NCBI GenBank assembly: GCA_015075225.1
Contig: JABTUQ010000009.1
Span: 20,032 to 84,031, forward strand
Source: Burkholderiales bacterium
GTDB taxonomy: Bacteria > Pseudomonadota > Gammaproteobacteria > Burkholderiales > Nitrosomonadaceae
Direction of reading: 5' to 3'
Length of the DNA: 64,000 bases
In this document: in pieces, positions 37,772 through 48,491 of the stretch
Numbering within the stretch: position 1 is the stretch's first letter
Layout: each line of letters begins with the position of its first letter
Notes under the pieces: generated by a model
Seen by the model: the letters and a program-made list of their open reading frames with translations, nothing else
Databases searched by the model: none
What the model was told of the DNA's origin: nothing
Program-made: the position numbers and the translations under genes

Positions 37772-38850
37772 TGAACAAGGGAATTATCGATCAGCTCACC
37801 CGGCTGAGCATGCGCCTGGGCGAATTGGACAAGCTGCTCAGTGATGAGAGCATTACGGCTGATCTGGATAATTACCGGAAGCTTTCGCGCGAACGTGCTG
37901 AAATCGAGCCGGTGACCGGCTTGTATCATACGTATCAACAGATCGAACAGGATCTGGCAACAGCCAGGGAAATGAGTTTGGATCCTCAATTCCGTGATTT
38001 TGCCGAAGCCGAGATCGAGGCAGGCAAACAGCAGCTTGTGAATATCGAAACCGGGATACTCCAGGAGTTGTTGCCCAGGGACCCCAATGACGAGCACAAT
38101 ATTTTTCTCGAAATCAGGGCCGGTACGGGAGGAGATGAATCTGCCCTGTTTGCAGGTGATTTGTTCCGCATGTACAGCCGCTACGCAGAACGGGAAGGGT
38201 GGCAGGTGGAAGTCGTTTCACAAAATCCTTCTGAAGTAGGTGGATACAAGGAAATTATCGCCCGGATTATTGGCCATGGCGCGTATTCCCGACTCAAGTT
38301 TGAATCAGGTGGACACCGTGTGCAGCGTGTTCCGGCAACGGAAACCCAGGGGCGTGTGCATACTTCAACCTGTACTGTGGCGGTTTTGCCAGAAGTGGAT
38401 GAAATTGCCGATATCACGCTGAACCCGGCTGACTTGAGAATTGACACTTTCCGTGCTTCCGGAGCCGGAGGGCAGCATATCAATAAAACGGATTCGGCCG
38501 TGCGGATTACGCACTTGCCAACGGGCATTGTCGTTGAGTGTCAGGAAGGGCGTTCCCAGCACAAGAACAAGGCGCAAGCGATGAGTGTTCTGATTGCGCG
38601 TATCCTCGACAAACAGGTGCGTGCACAGCAGGCGGAGCAGGCCGCAGCCCGGAAATCCCTTGTCGGGAGTGGCGAACGATCGGAACGTATCCGGACTTAC
38701 AATTTTCCGCAGGGCAGAATTACGGATCATAGAATTAATCTGACGCTCTATAAAATTGATCAGGTTGTGGATGGTGAGCTTGCAGAATTATGTTCAGCGC
38801 TGGCCGCTGAACATCAGGCGGCACAACTGGCTGCTATGACAGAAAAATGA
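37771..38850 (+). CDS. prfA: peptide chain release factor 1
   Basis: A 359-residue class I release factor. The GGQ loop is in [20 protein letters not shown] near residue 232; the codon-recognition region near 183-188 has the PAT-type motif ([12 protein letters not shown]), the mark of RF1. It terminates at UAA and UAG. Start and stop are overlapped with hemA and prmC (ATGA with the latter), so hemA-prfA-prmC is one operon. Confidence 0.96.
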   Translation: MNKGIIDQLTRLSMRLGELDKLLSDESITADLDNYRKLSRERAEIEPVTGLYHTYQQIEQDLATAREMSLDPQFRDFAEAEIEAGKQQLVNIETGILQELLPRDPNDEHNIFLEIRAGTGGDESALFAGDLFRMYSRYAEREGWQVEVVSQNPSEVGGYKEIIARIIGHGAYSRLKFESGGHRVQRVPATETQGRVHTSTCTVAVLPEVDEIADITLNPADLRIDTFRASGAGGQHINKTDSAVRITHLPTGIVVECQEGRSQHKNKAQAMSVLIARILDKQVRAQQAEQAAARKSLVGSGERSERIRTYNFPQGRITDHRINLTLYKIDQVVDGELAELCSALAAEHQAAQLAAMTEK

Positions 38851-39716
38851 TAGGAAACAACCTGCTTGTTTCAGGGCATGAAGATTTGAGCGCTCTCGTT
38901 ACAATCGGCAAGCTTTTGCGGAGTGCAAAAGGCATGATCGATCATACTGATGCACACTGGCTTCTACAAAGTGTATTGAACAGCAACGCTGCTTTTCTGA
39001 TCGCGCATGCTGAGCAGCCGCTCGATGCGGAGTTGGTGGATCATTTTCAGCAGTTGCTTGCAAGACGTGTGGCAGGAGAACCGGTAGCTTATCTGACAGG
39101 AGAAAGAGGGTTTTATGATCTGGTGTTCGAGGTGACGCCAGATGTGCTGATTCCGCGTCCAGAAACGGAGTTATTGGTGGAGCTGGCCTTGTCAAAAATT
39201 TCATCTGTCCGGCAATGTCGTATTCTTGACCTTGGTACGGGTAGCGGGGCTATTGCAGTAACGCTTGCCAAACATCGCCCGGATAGTTGCGTAACAGCTG
39301 TTGATCTTTCTACTGGCGCATTGGCCGTTGCAAAAAAGAATGCCAAAAAGCACGATGTCAGAAATATAAATTTTATTGAAGCAAACTGGTTTTCTGGTGT
39401 TTCAGGTGAAAAATTTGATGTGATCGTCGCTAATCCTCCTTATATTGCTGAAGGTGATTCGCATTTGCAGGAAGGAGATTTGCGTTTTGAGCCGCTGGGC
39501 GCGCTGGTTGCCCAGAATAACGGTTTGAGTTGTATCACCAGCATCATTGCGCAAGCGTCTGGTTATCTTGAGCCATCGGGCTGGTTAATGCTGGAGCATG
39601 GCTATGATCAGGCGGATGCTTGTCGTGAATTGTTGGAAAAAGCCGGTTTTACGCATCTGTTTACCCGGCCGGATCTTGCTGGTGTGGATAGAGTGACTGG
39701 CGGCCGGTATGGGTGA
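38847..39716 (+). CDS. prmC: release factor glutamine methyltransferase PrmC
   Basis: A 289-residue SAM methyltransferase. [20 protein letters not shown] binds SAM and [13 protein letters not shown] has the NPPY motif that holds the substrate glutamine. It methylates the GGQ glutamine of release factors, in keeping with its overlap with prfA. The N-terminal helical domain has [17 protein letters not shown]. Complete. Confidence 0.95.
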   Translation: MIGNNLLVSGHEDLSALVTIGKLLRSAKGMIDHTDAHWLLQSVLNSNAAFLIAHAEQPLDAELVDHFQQLLARRVAGEPVAYLTGERGFYDLVFEVTPDVLIPRPETELLVELALSKISSVRQCRILDLGTGSGAIAVTLAKHRPDSCVTAVDLSTGALAVAKKNAKKHDVRNINFIEANWFSGVSGEKFDVIVANPPYIAEGDSHLQEGDLRFEPLGALVAQNNGLSCITSIIAQASGYLEPSGWLMLEHGYDQADACRELLEKAGFTHLFTRPDLAGVDRVTGGRYG

Positions 39717-39867
39717 ATTGCGGCAAAATGAAGTGTTTTGTTATATGCACTGTGAATTAATGCCTGGCGCAGGTCTCCAATGCTGTAATGACAGCGTGCG
39801 ATTCTTGTATAGGGTGTTGTTCTGATCAGAATATGTATTGTTTATAAATTCAAGGAGAGATTGAAAT

Positions 39868-40176
39868 ATGGATATCGTTGATTCTATTGAGAAACAGGTG
39901 TCATCACACCCTGTAGTTTTATACATGAAAGGTACGCCACAACAACCGCAATGTGGTTTTTCTGCCAATGCAGTACGAATACTGAATGCTTGCGGAGTCG
40001 AGAATTTTTTTTCAGTGAATGTGCTGGCTGAGCCGGAAATACGTCAGGGCATCAAGGATTATTCCAGTTGGCCGACGATTCCCCAGCTGTATGTCAATGG
40101 TGAGTTTATTGGCGGATCCGACATTATGTCCGAGATGTTTCAGAATGGGGAATTGCAAAAGCTGTTTGAGAAATAA
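39868..40176 (+). CDS. grxD: monothiol glutaredoxin (Grx4 type)
   Basis: A 102-residue glutaredoxin with a CGFS active site at residues 29-32, [19 protein letters not shown] as the glutathione-binding TVP-like loop and a C-terminal helix. Monothiol glutaredoxins hold and deliver [2Fe-2S] clusters. AAGGAGAG lies before the ATG. Confidence 0.95.
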   Translation: MDIVDSIEKQVSSHPVVLYMKGTPQQPQCGFSANAVRILNACGVENFFSVNVLAEPEIRQGIKDYSSWPTIPQLYVNGEFIGGSDIMSEMFQNGELQKLFEK

Positions 40177-40192
40177 ACCGGCTGGCTTATGT

Positions 40193-40612
40193 TTAGCTAA
40201 TTGCCGAGGCAACTACCCAATATCTGGCAAATTTACCCACCGCAATGAAAAACGCTGCCGAGACCCAGTTAATCCGTAACCATCCGGCAGCGACGCATAA
40301 TACGTCGCCAATCAATGGTAGCCAGGATAAAAATAATATGGGTGCCCCACGGCGGCGTGTCCACTCCAACCCATGAACATGGCGGCCAAGCTTGTTTGAC
40401 AAAGCCTGTTCGTCGGGCAGGAAACGGCCAATCACGTAAGAACTCAATCCTCCCAGCGTATTGCCCAGCGTGGCAACATTCAGCGCAGGCCAGAATAAAT
40501 CGGGGTAAGCAATCAATACCCCGGCCAGCACTGCTTCAGAACCTCCTGGTAATAATGTTGCTGCAAGAAAACTGCTAGTAAAAAGTGCCAGCAGGCTTGT
40601 ATTTTCATCCAT
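40193..40612 (-). CDS. YqaA/DedA-like inner-membrane protein
   Basis: A 139-residue membrane protein with about four hydrophobic segments. LLALFTSSFLAATLLPGGSEAVL and the ATLGNTLGGLSSYVIGRF stretch are typical of the YqaA branch of the SNARE-associated/DedA family, and PILFLSWLPLIGDVLCVAAGW is the amphipathic motif. DedA-type proteins move lipid carriers; this branch's substrate is unknown. It is convergent with grxD. Confidence 0.85.
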   Translation of the reverse strand: MDENTSLLALFTSSFLAATLLPGGSEAVLAGVLIAYPDLFWPALNVATLGNTLGGLSSYVIGRFLPDEQALSNKLGRHVHGLEWTRRRGAPILFLSWLPLIGDVLCVAAGWLRINWVSAAFFIAVGKFARYWVVASAIS

Positions 40613-40884
40613 AAGAACAGCCGTGTGATTTTTTTCTGATTGAACAGGTGCAAAAGCAGCTTAAAAGAATTGCGGGTGCAAGTTGTTTGTGTAACTAGCC
40701 TGGCACTGCTTTTTATCCACCGTACTTTGTTATTTGGCCTGATTGTCGCATGTCATGCGATTTGTGTCTGTTTATCAGTGGTACTTGCGTATAAATAAGG
40801 CAAAGATCTCTTCCTTCTAAGCATTTTGTTTCCAGAATTGATGTTTAACATGCGCAAATCTAATCAGCAAAGGGATGCCTTGTT

Positions 40885-42197
40885 ATGCAATTGCCAAAAA
40901 GATTACGGAAATTCATTTTGCTATTGCTGGTTCTGCTCTCCCTGCCGGCACAGGCAACAAATGGACATATCCTTCACGGTGTCGGTCCGATCAATCAATC
41001 CATGGGTGGGGCGGGCATCGCAACGTCGATCGACGCAATAGGTGCGAACTACAACAACGTATCGTCAATTGCGTTTCTCGACAGGAGCGCGCTGGAATTT
41101 TCGATGGAGCTGTTTTTGCCAGATCGGAGTATGTCCGGTTCTATCAGTGGCGGCCCATCGGGTACGGTGGACAGTAAAACCCGGGCGGCGATTCTTCCTT
41201 CCTTTGGTCTGGTGTATAAAACACGGAGTCCCTGGACATTTGGTTTCATGGCCATGGGAATAGCGGGTTTCGGTGTAGATTATCCATCCAACAGCCCGAC
41301 TCCGGCTGGAAACTTCAATCCGCTGGCGGCACCCCAGTCTGCGGGTGGATTTGGCTCGATTTATTCGAATTACCAATTGATGCAGTTGACACCATCGGTA
41401 GCCTATCAGGTGACGCCGGATTTATCGCTGGGTGTGGGTCTGAATGTCAACCGGGCTTCATTCGTGGTTGATCCCTGGCCAGCGACACCCCCTGATGTCT
41501 CAGGTTTCCCCACTGGTACGCATGCTTCGGTTTCCTGGGGTTGGGGATTCGCACTGGGCGCCACCTATAAGTTGTTCGATCACCTTAAGCTGGGCCTGGT
41601 ATTCAAAAGCCCGCAGTGGTTTGAGCATTATTCCTGGAATTCCCAGTATCCTGATGGAACACCGGCAAATTTCCGTTTTAACCTGGGGCATCCGATGACT
41701 ATTGGCGGTGGAATCAGTTATCAGCCGATTGCTCCCTTGTTGCTGGCACTTGATGTCAAATGGATTAATTACAGCGATACCAGAGGATTTGAGCGGCAAA
41801 ACTGGGCGATGTCCGCATCCGGGCCGTTTGTGCAGGGTTTTGGCTGGAAAGACATCTGGACCGTGGCCGTGGGTGCCCAATATAAGCTTGATTCCACATG
41901 GACACTGCGTGCAGGTTACAACCATGGCGGGAACCGATTCCATCAAATCAGCAGTTTTTCAATGTGTGTTTGCCCGGCGAATCGTCCGGCACCATTTGGG
42001 TGCCGGTAGGTTATGACATTACCCAGCGGCTGGGTGTGAATCTTGCCTACTACCATGTTTTTACAGCAAAACAATCCGGAGCTTTCGTCAGTGATGGTTC
42101 CGGCGCGATTCCGGTCAATCAACCCATTCCCGGCACCCAGGTTACCAATCGACTAAGTGAAAATTCGGTTTCGATACAGGTGGGATACAAATTCTGA
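40885..42197 (+). pseudogene. FadL/OmpP1-type outer-membrane porin, frameshifted near the C-terminus
   Basis: Starts with ATG at 40885 and a signal peptide (KFILLLLVLLSLPAQA) followed by TNGHILHGVGPINQSMGGAG, a FadL-type N-terminal hatch. The barrel strands run to WTLRAGYNHGG near residue 350, where the frame breaks; IPSNQQFFNVCLPGESSGT, VNLAYYHVF and the terminal SVSIQVGYKF, ending in the aromatic residue needed for barrel assembly, follow in another frame. One base is missing at about 41936. Family role: uptake of hydrophobic compounds across the outer membrane. The stop of the shifted frame is at 42195-42197. Confidence 0.85.
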
Positions 42198-42473
42198 TTT
42201 GTTTCTTGCGCCTCGTGCCATTTTTCTGTTCAGTCAGCATGGTTTTACACCGGATCATGAATGATTTGAAAGCGGTTGCTGTGTGCTTCAGGAAAATAAA
42301 AATCCCAGTTCGCTGGATATTTCTCGATAACTCCAAAGAACCATGATTGCAAACAGGATGGAAAATCACTGACCTATTTGGAAGATGACATGCATTAAGT
42401 TCGAAGGTTTGATAAATAAATTAAAGATCTTTGAACTGCACCCGTTAAATTTGGGAGAAGGGTACGTTTGCTA

Positions 42474-43359
42474 GGGTTTGTTCTCAATCATGCGAATAGC
42501 TGTATGCCATATGTAATTGACGCCGAATAACTCGTTCACGGTCAATGACATGGCGAGGGCTGTTCATAGTGGATGAATTATATCATATCCTGACTTTTGC
42601 GCAGGAGTCAGGATGGACCGGACGATGTTACGAGATGACCAGTGGGCACGCATTGAGCAGCTATTGCCGGGCAAGAAGGGCGATCCGGCTGTACGGCGAA
42701 GGACAACCGACGCTTTGTCGAGCCGTTCTCTGATCACGCGTACCGGCAGTCCGTGGCGTGACCTGCCCGAAGAGCTTGGTATTGGCATCGGATTCTCGTC
42801 CGCTTCGCGCTGGCGCGAGAAAGTGTCTGGGAGCGTGGCAACAGCACTGCGTAAGGCCGCTACGGAGCATTTGTTCATTGACTCGACCATCGTGCGCGCC
42901 CACCAGCACCTCCGCTGGCGCCTGCAAGCAGGCCAACAGGAATTGGTCGTTCACGGGCGGACTGACCACCAAACTGCATGTCGCCGTGGATGCCCGGCAA
43001 TCCGCTGCGGATAATCCTCCCGGTCAGGCCAGATTGCCGATATCGAACAAGCGACCGCACTGATCAAGGATCAGCCCGTCGAATCTGTTGTGGCCGACAA
43101 GGGTGACGACCCGGATGCCTTCGTCACCGCGATTACAAACCAAGGCAGTCAGGCGGTCATCCCGCCACGCCCAACAGACTAACCCGCGCACGTTCGACCG
43201 CCACATCTACAAGAGCCGCAATCTGATCGAGCGTTTCTTCGCACGTATCAAGCAATTCAGACGCATCGCCACGCGCTACGACAAACTCGCACAATCCTTC
43301 CTGTCGTTCGTCCAGCTAGCTTGCGCTATCGCCTGGTTGACTTGATTGAGAACACACCC
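42474..43359. mobile_element. IS5-family (IS427-like) insertion sequence, 886 bp
   Basis: Ends are GGGTTTGTTCTCAATCA on the left and TGATTGAGAACACACCC on the right, matching at 16 of 17 positions as terminal inverted repeats. TA flanks both sides (42472-42473 and 43360-43361), the target duplication expected for the IS427 group. The enclosed transposase is frameshifted, so the copy is probably immobile unless helped in trans. Confidence 0.85.
42613..43345 (+). pseudogene. IS5-family transposase, broken
   Basis: The N-terminal part, MLRDDQWARIEQLLPGKKGD to TGSPWRDLPEELG, and the catalytic FIDSTIVRAHQH (first aspartate) lie in one frame. A second frame then carries TGGLTTKLHVAVDARQ, a third the VVADKGDD region, and NLIERFFARIKQFRRIATRYDK with the final glutamate is in a fourth segment ending at 43345. 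At least two frameshifts separate them. Function lost; family assignment from the DDE pieces and the ends of the element. Confidence 0.85.
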
Positions 43360-43412
43360 TAACAGCTTCCGGATTATCTGTTTGCCAAAAAGAAGATAAA
43401 ACTACTCCGGCT

Positions 43413-43724
43413 ATGCAAGTAATTTCAGGGAAATATGAGGTTATTCAGATAATGAGGTCAGGAATGAAATTAATTATTGCCAAATATAAATCCCGTGAGA
43501 TGAGTTTTGGCCCACGAGAGGGGGAGCTTGTTCAAAATCCAAAAAAAGCCAAAGGAAGAGGATTAAACAGCATTCCGATCCGGTTTACCCTGATGTCTCT
43601 GTTTTTTACAGCCTTATGTACATTTCGCGTACTACCGTTAATGCGTTGCGTTAATTATTATTTACCAGGTATTATGCCTAGAAAAGCGATAGAAATCACC
43701 TTACTGGAGCAAAGAACCATCTGA
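43413..43724 (+). pseudogene. possible N-terminal fragment of the GGDEF-EAL receptor gene
   Basis: A frame of 103 codons between the IS5-type element and the IS630 relic. Its LNSIPIRFTLMSLFFTALCT stretch looks like the cytoplasmic lead and first membrane helix of a sensor protein, and it points toward the GGDEF-EAL gene whose 5' end is missing at 44707. I infer that it is the detached start of that gene, but the rest of the frame is not convincing. Confidence 0.3.
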
Positions 43725-43734
43725 GATCGTGCAG

Positions 43735-44690
43735 CCATAGCGCGGAGCGCAGGATGGTTGAGCGAGCGGGGATCATTTAGCCTGCGCTGCGGCAGCAGAA
43801 CCAGACGGTTGCCGCAGAGTGAACCACAGAATTTCTCGTGTCAGTAAATGGCGCAAACGGTATGCGTACGGTATTGTCGGACGTAAAGATGAGCGACGAC
43901 CCGGCAAACCTGAGGTATACATGGAAAAGCATTCTGGGACAAACTGTTATCCAGGTTGGATAGCGAACCACCCCAAGGCCTGCCGATGGGATTGTCCAAC
44001 TTTGGCAGCAACTGGGGTCAAGTACTCATGCAGTTTGGCGAGCATTAAAGAAAGAAGGATTTATCTGCATAAGAGCACGCAGCTGGCATCAGTACTGATC
44101 CTGAGTTTGCAGAGAAATCGGCAAATATTATCGGGCCATATTTGAATCCGCCTCTCAATGCGTTAGTTTTAAGCATTGATGAGAAACCCAGTATCCAGGC
44201 TTTGGAACGAGAAACTGGATATCGAAACGGCGACCAAAGCCAGTGCGCTTACAGTGCCACATACAGCGTATGGCACGTTCAATCTGTTTGCTGCATTAAA
44301 TGGCCACGTCACATCAAAGCTCAAACCACCAAACCAAAACACGAGAAGATTTTCAGAATTTTATGGATCTTGTAATACAGGATTTGCCTGAAACAAAGAG
44401 GTGCATGTTATTTTTGATAACTACTGCACACATAAAGGAATGATGAGTGGCTGAACAGATATTCAGGCTGAGTACTTTCACTTACGCCCACTTCAGCAAG
44501 CTGCTAATCAAATTGAATATGGTTCGGTATCTTATCCCGTAAGACATTAAAAGGAGCAAGCCTTGCAATGTCACAGAATTGAAAGAAGCATCGAAGCATT
44601 TATTACTCGTCACAACCAGAATGCTCAGCCATTTAAGTGGCGCCGTCCTGAAGAGTTGCAGTCAAACAACATACAATAGCTAATTTGCGC
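43735..44690 (+). pseudogene. relic of an IS630-type transposase
   Basis: Scattered fragments in several frames match the IS630 family: [21 protein letters not shown] near 44148-44210 with the DEKPSIQ hallmark, [15 protein letters not shown] near 44280, VHVIFDNYCTHK near 44400 (second aspartate), and NQNAQPFKWRRPEEL near 44605 at the C-terminus. Stops and frameshifts interrupt it throughout. The 3' edge at about 44690 abuts the GGDEF-EAL coding region. Confidence 0.7.
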
Positions 44691-44706
44691 AATTAGACAC
44701 TACTAT

Positions 44707-46377
44707 GTGCTTCCACTTATGGAATCGGGGACATCCAGTATATTGGTAATAGGGATGATCGCCCTGAGTATTCTGATCCCCGCAGCAATTACAAATTTTG
44801 CCGCCAATAAACTGACGGGCACTATTCGTGAACTCAATAAAAGTACGGATGCCATTGCACAAGGAGATTTTGACAAGCCGGTCAATGTTGACTGTGCCTG
44901 TGAAGTTGGCAATCTTGCCGATAGCTTCCGGGCGATGGTCAATCGTCTCAATTCCAATATCGTACGGATAAACACACTGGCGTACACAGATGCCGTGACG
45001 GGGTTGCCTAACCGGGCGGTGATCGGCCATGTTCTGGACCTTGCTGCGCAAATGCGGGGAAGAGCCGAGTGCAAGGGGGCGCTGATGTTTATTGATCTCG
45101 ATGGTTTCAAGCGTGTCAACGATACTCATGGCCATGAGGGCGGTGATGAATTGCTGCGCCAGGTAAGTAGCAGAATTATTGAAGGTGGCTTTAACCTGAC
45201 GCGTGATCAGATCGAGAATTGCACGACCGCATTTGGAGAATTACGTCAAACTTGCCCAGAGAAACTTGTTTTCGCCCGCTTTGCCGGAGATGAATTCGTG
45301 GTACTCATGCCGGGCGATCATTCCGTATCTTCACTTGCAGAGCACGCTAACGATATTCTCAAGGCAATAAACCGGCCATTCATGGTTTGTGGAAATGAAC
45401 TGCGGATCGGTGCCAGTATTGGTATTGCCCAGGTAACAACCGGCTCGGATGATCCCCGGCAGCTTCTGATCAATGCTGATATCGCCATGTATTCGGCCAA
45501 GGAATCAGGGAAAAACCAGTATCGTTTTTTTGATGAATCACTCAAGTTCATCGCCAACGAGCGTAATCAAATTGAAATTGATCTGCGCAAGGCAATCGAA
45601 CAGGAAAAATTGAGTCTGCATTATCAACCCAAGGTGAATACACAGACCCTGGAGATTACAGGTGTCGAAGCTCTGGTGCGCTGGGAGCATCCGGAAAATG
45701 GATGGATTCCACCGTCAAAATTTGTTGGAATTGCCGAGCAATGTGGTTTGATGCCTGCTCTGGGTACTTGCATTCTGCGTATGGCTGCCAAGCAAGCAGG
45801 TATATGGCGTGATTCGGGGATGATGGTGCCCATTGCCGTGAATGTTTCTGCTGTTCAGTTTGAACGACCCGACATAGCCAATGAAATACTTTCAACGCTT
45901 GAGCAGTTCAATGTAGGTCCCGGGTTGATCGATATCGAAATTACCGAATCCATGGTGATGTCTGATATCGAAGCCACTAAATTGCGCATGGAAATACTGC
46001 GGGAGGCGGGTGCATTGATTTCAATTGATGATTTTGGTACCGGTTATTCCAACTTGTACAAGCTCTCGTATTTACCTTTCAACGTTCTGAAGATTGATAA
46101 ATCTCTTGTGGATGATATAGATCACAACTCAAAATCGGAGGCCATAGTGACTGCAATCATTCAGATGGCTCATTCACTGGGATATCAGGTTGTCGCCGAG
46201 GGGGTTGAGATGCAGAAGCAATACGATTTTCTTAAGAAAAACGGGTGTGATCAGATTCAAGGTTATCTGTTTGGTTATCCGATGTCTGCCCAGGCACTGG
46301 TAGAGTGGATTGATCACCGTACTTCTTATCACGATTCCATGAGCAAACCGGTTAAAAGAATGACCAGGGTGGCTTGA
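44707..46377 (+). CDS. GGDEF-EAL cyclic-di-GMP protein with a truncated sensor region
   Basis: 556 codons from GTG at 44707 (ATG at 44719 is the alternative). One membrane helix (SILVIGMIALSILIPAAIT) is followed by a HAMP domain (ANKLTGTIRELNKSTDAIAQ), a GGDEF domain with FAGDEFVVL in place of GGDEF, and an EAL domain with GVEALVRWEHP, EITESM and DDFGTGYS, so the phosphodiesterase site looks intact. Diguanylate cyclase activity with AGDEF is possible but uncertain. The periplasmic sensor and first membrane helix are missing: upstream the IS630 relic begins and a stop lies at 44677. Whether it is expressed is unclear. Confidence 0.8.
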   Translation: MLPLMESGTSSILVIGMIALSILIPAAITNFAANKLTGTIRELNKSTDAIAQGDFDKPVNVDCACEVGNLADSFRAMVNRLNSNIVRINTLAYTDAVTGLPNRAVIGHVLDLAAQMRGRAECKGALMFIDLDGFKRVNDTHGHEGGDELLRQVSSRIIEGGFNLTRDQIENCTTAFGELRQTCPEKLVFARFAGDEFVVLMPGDHSVSSLAEHANDILKAINRPFMVCGNELRIGASIGIAQVTTGSDDPRQLLINADIAMYSAKESGKNQYRFFDESLKFIANERNQIEIDLRKAIEQEKLSLHYQPKVNTQTLEITGVEALVRWEHPENGWIPPSKFVGIAEQCGLMPALGTCILRMAAKQAGIWRDSGMMVPIAVNVSAVQFERPDIANEILSTLEQFNVGPGLIDIEITESMVMSDIEATKLRMEILREAGALISIDDFGTGYSNLYKLSYLPFNVLKIDKSLVDDIDHNSKSEAIVTAIIQMAHSLGYQVVAEGVEMQKQYDFLKKNGCDQIQGYLFGYPMSAQALVEWIDHRTSYHDSMSKPVKRMTRVA

Positions 46378-46506
46378 GCGTTGTACAGGGGAATATCGTA
46401 ACTTTCAGCATTCAATCTCTGACGGCACTTCCATGTTGTGTATTCTGATTGCATAATTGGAACTATGTGTAACCGGATTTCCTGTTCGCAACTACGGAGT
46501 TGACTA

Positions 46507-47135
46507 TGCTGATTTATGATGCCCACAGCCCTGCACCGCGTTGTCTGCGGATGTTTCTGCTGGAAAAGCAACTGCAAGTGCCGGCTGTAACGGTGGATGT
46601 CATGACCGGAGAGAACCGGCAACGCCCTATTTGATCTGTCAATCCGGCTGGACAAACTCCAGCCTTGCGTCTGGACGATGGTAGTACACTGGCTGAAGCC
46701 GCTGCCATCGCCGAATATCTGAAGAACTTTACCCTTGCCGTCCCCTGATTGGCTCCACGCCGGAACAGCGTGCGCAACCAGGCAATGGTGGCGACGGGTG
46801 GAGCCAACATTACCGAATTTATTCACAATGCATACCACTACGCAGAAGGGCTTACCCGGTTCGAGTCGCGTATTCCGGTCTTGCCGGAAGCGGCTGACGG
46901 GCTGAAACAAGTGGCGCAGGATCGGTTGCACTGGCTGGATAGCATGTTCGGACCAGGGCCGTATTTATGTGGTGATCGCTTTACTGTTGCTGATATCTGG
47001 CTATATGTCTGGCTGGATTTTGGAGCAGCGGTTAATCAGCCATTTGATCGCAGTCTGCCAAATATCGGCCCCTGGTTTGAACGTATCGCAGCACGACCGA
47101 GTGCCGAACTGAGCAGGAAGCTGCTGGCAGCGTAG
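46507..47135 (+). pseudogene. glutathione S-transferase, N-terminal half frameshifted
   Basis: From ATG at 46507 the thioredoxin-like domain reads MLIYDAHSPAPRCLRMFLLE, then a stop occurs in the expected YLSVNPAGQTPAL region. SVNPAGQTPALRLDDGSTLA continues in the same frame after the stop, LIGSTPEQRAQ is in another frame, and the C-terminal helical domain ITEFIHNAYHYAEGLTRFES to IGPWFERIAARPSAELSRKL is in a third, ending at 47133-47135. Three or more small lesions lie within 46620-46800. GSTs conjugate glutathione to electrophiles; this copy is dead as read. Confidence 0.8.
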
Positions 47136-47284
47136 AACAACGGTACAATGGGTTGTGTCTCGGGCCTTTATTGTGTTTATATTGCAACGTATTAAAAATC
47201 TGGTCAGGTTGTGAGGGTTTTCCCCTCGATGCAAGGGGGGGACGTGTAGGGTAGTGTTTGTTTTTTTACTAAGGAGATGATGAC

Positions 47285-47566
47285 ATGAATAAAAAAATGG
47301 TAACAATGTTTGCACTGGTCGGCGCTTGTGTTGGTTTGTCTGCTTGCGCAACCACGGGTGATGTGGATGCACTCAGGTCCCGCGTTGATGCACTGGAGTC
47401 AGGTGTTTCTGCTGCAAAATCAGATGCAGCAGCTGCCAGAGCTACTGCCAACGACGCAGTCAACACTGCCAATCAGGCAATGGACAAGGCTAACGAGGCC
47501 AATGCGCGTTCGATTGATACCGAAACCAAAATTGATCGCATGTTCAAACGTGCCATGCACAAGTAA
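47285..47566 (+). CDS. Lpp-like small outer-membrane lipoprotein
   Basis: A 93-residue lipoprotein. The signal peptide ends in the lipobox VGLSAC with the acylated cysteine at C21, followed by a heptad-like alanine-rich coiled coil (DALRSRVDALES, AAAARATANDAVNTANQAMDKA), as in Lpp/OprI-type murein lipoproteins, but without the terminal lysine of E. coli Lpp (it ends RAMHK, which does end in lysine). AAGGAG nine bases before the ATG is strong. A large bidirectional hairpin follows. Family role: outer-membrane anchoring and stability. Confidence 0.85.
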   Translation: MNKKMVTMFALVGACVGLSACATTGDVDALRSRVDALESGVSAAKSDAAAARATANDAVNTANQAMDKANEANARSIDTETKIDRMFKRAMHK

Positions 47567-47582
47567 GCTGGTGGTTTCATAA

Positions 47583-47658
47583 CTACCCCGGGTTTTCCTT
47601 TCATTTGCAATCAAGGCGCGTTGCTTAATTGAAATGAAGCAGGGAGAGCCCGGGGTAG
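47583..47658. terminator. long hairpin between the lipoprotein gene and the mnh operon
   Basis: CTACCCCGGG (47583-47592) and CCCGGGGTAG (47649-47658) form a perfect 10-bp stem around a 56-base loop; inside, TCATTTGCAAT and ATTGAAATGA extend the pairing imperfectly. It stands between convergent operons and probably ends both. Confidence 0.7.
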
Positions 47659-47787
47659 CTTCAGTTTCTCCTCAATAGTCGTTCCCGGTTTTTCTTCGTT
47701 TATATTCAATCAATCCCGACCAATCTGCGAAATTTTCTGCATATTGGCTTCTTGCCGGGTGATTCGGCCGGATAAGGCTGACTGTCA

Positions 47788-48213
47788 CTATTCCTTTATT
47801 TCGTCTGTATTTTCGTGGGCTGCAGCCGGATTGTTTTCCGGCGATGATGTCCGGAGTGGGGTTGTAAGTGGATGCAGCAGTGGGACATCCGGGTTGCCTG
47901 CTACCCGATCGCGGTAAAGTGCAGCACGGCTTAGCAATATCAGCGTTACCGGTGTAGTTGCAGTTACAAATACACCAATCAGCAGTTGATGCAGAACAAG
48001 GCGCGATTCCACAACACTGAAGTAAATCACCGAAGCAAGGATAATGCCGGCGGTACCCCAGCTTGTTCCCAGAGTTGGTGCATGAATACGGTCGTAAAAA
48101 TTGCGCAGACGATAGAGCCCAAATGAGCCGATCAACGCCAGGCCAGCGCCGATTAACAGAAAAAAGGCGATAAGCAGTGCCGCCCATAGCGGCAGATCAG
48201 CAGCAAGAGTCAT
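47788..48213 (-). CDS. mnhG: Mrp/Mnh antiporter subunit G
   Basis: A 141-residue membrane protein with three hydrophobic segments, LLIAFFLLIGAGLALIGSFG, then YRLRNFYDRIHAPTLGTSWGT and a third segment with TATTPVTLILLSRAA. YDRIHAPT is typical of MnhG. The long charged C-terminal tail (about 35 residues) is unusual. Last gene of the operon; its ATG overlaps the mnhF stop by four bases. Confidence 0.9.
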   Translation of the reverse strand: MTLAADLPLWAALLIAFFLLIGAGLALIGSFGLYRLRNFYDRIHAPTLGTSWGTAGIILASVIYFSVVESRLVLHQLLIGVFVTATTPVTLILLSRAALYRDRVAGNPDVPLLHPLTTPLRTSSPENNPAAAHENTDEIKE

Positions 48214-48491
48214 TCGATAACTTCTCCGCGCATCAGAAATTTGGCTAGTGCCACGGTTGCTACAAAACCCAATGCTCCAATAATCAGAGATATTTCAAAG
48301 TACAGTGAATTGCCGGTGCCGATGCCGAAAACCAGCATCAACAGCATGCCGTTGCTATAAAGCGTATCCAGCCCCAGTACTCTATCCTGGGCGCGCGGCC
48401 CTTTTATCATGCGGATTAGCGCTAATATCATGGCAATTCCCAAGGCAATCTGTGCCAGAGTTACAGACCAGTAAAGAATAGTAGCGCTCAT
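48210..48491 (-). CDS. mnhF: Mrp/Mnh antiporter subunit F
   Basis: A 93-residue protein with three hydrophobic helices. IRMIKGPRAQDRVLGLDTLY is the conserved MnhF/PhaF motif with the GP-DR core. Overlaps both neighbours by four bases (ATGA), typical of the Mrp operon order. Confidence 0.9.
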   Translation of the reverse strand: MSATILYWSVTLAQIALGIAMILALIRMIKGPRAQDRVLGLDTLYSNGMLLMLVFGIGTGNSLYFEISLIIGALGFVATVALAKFLMRGEVIE

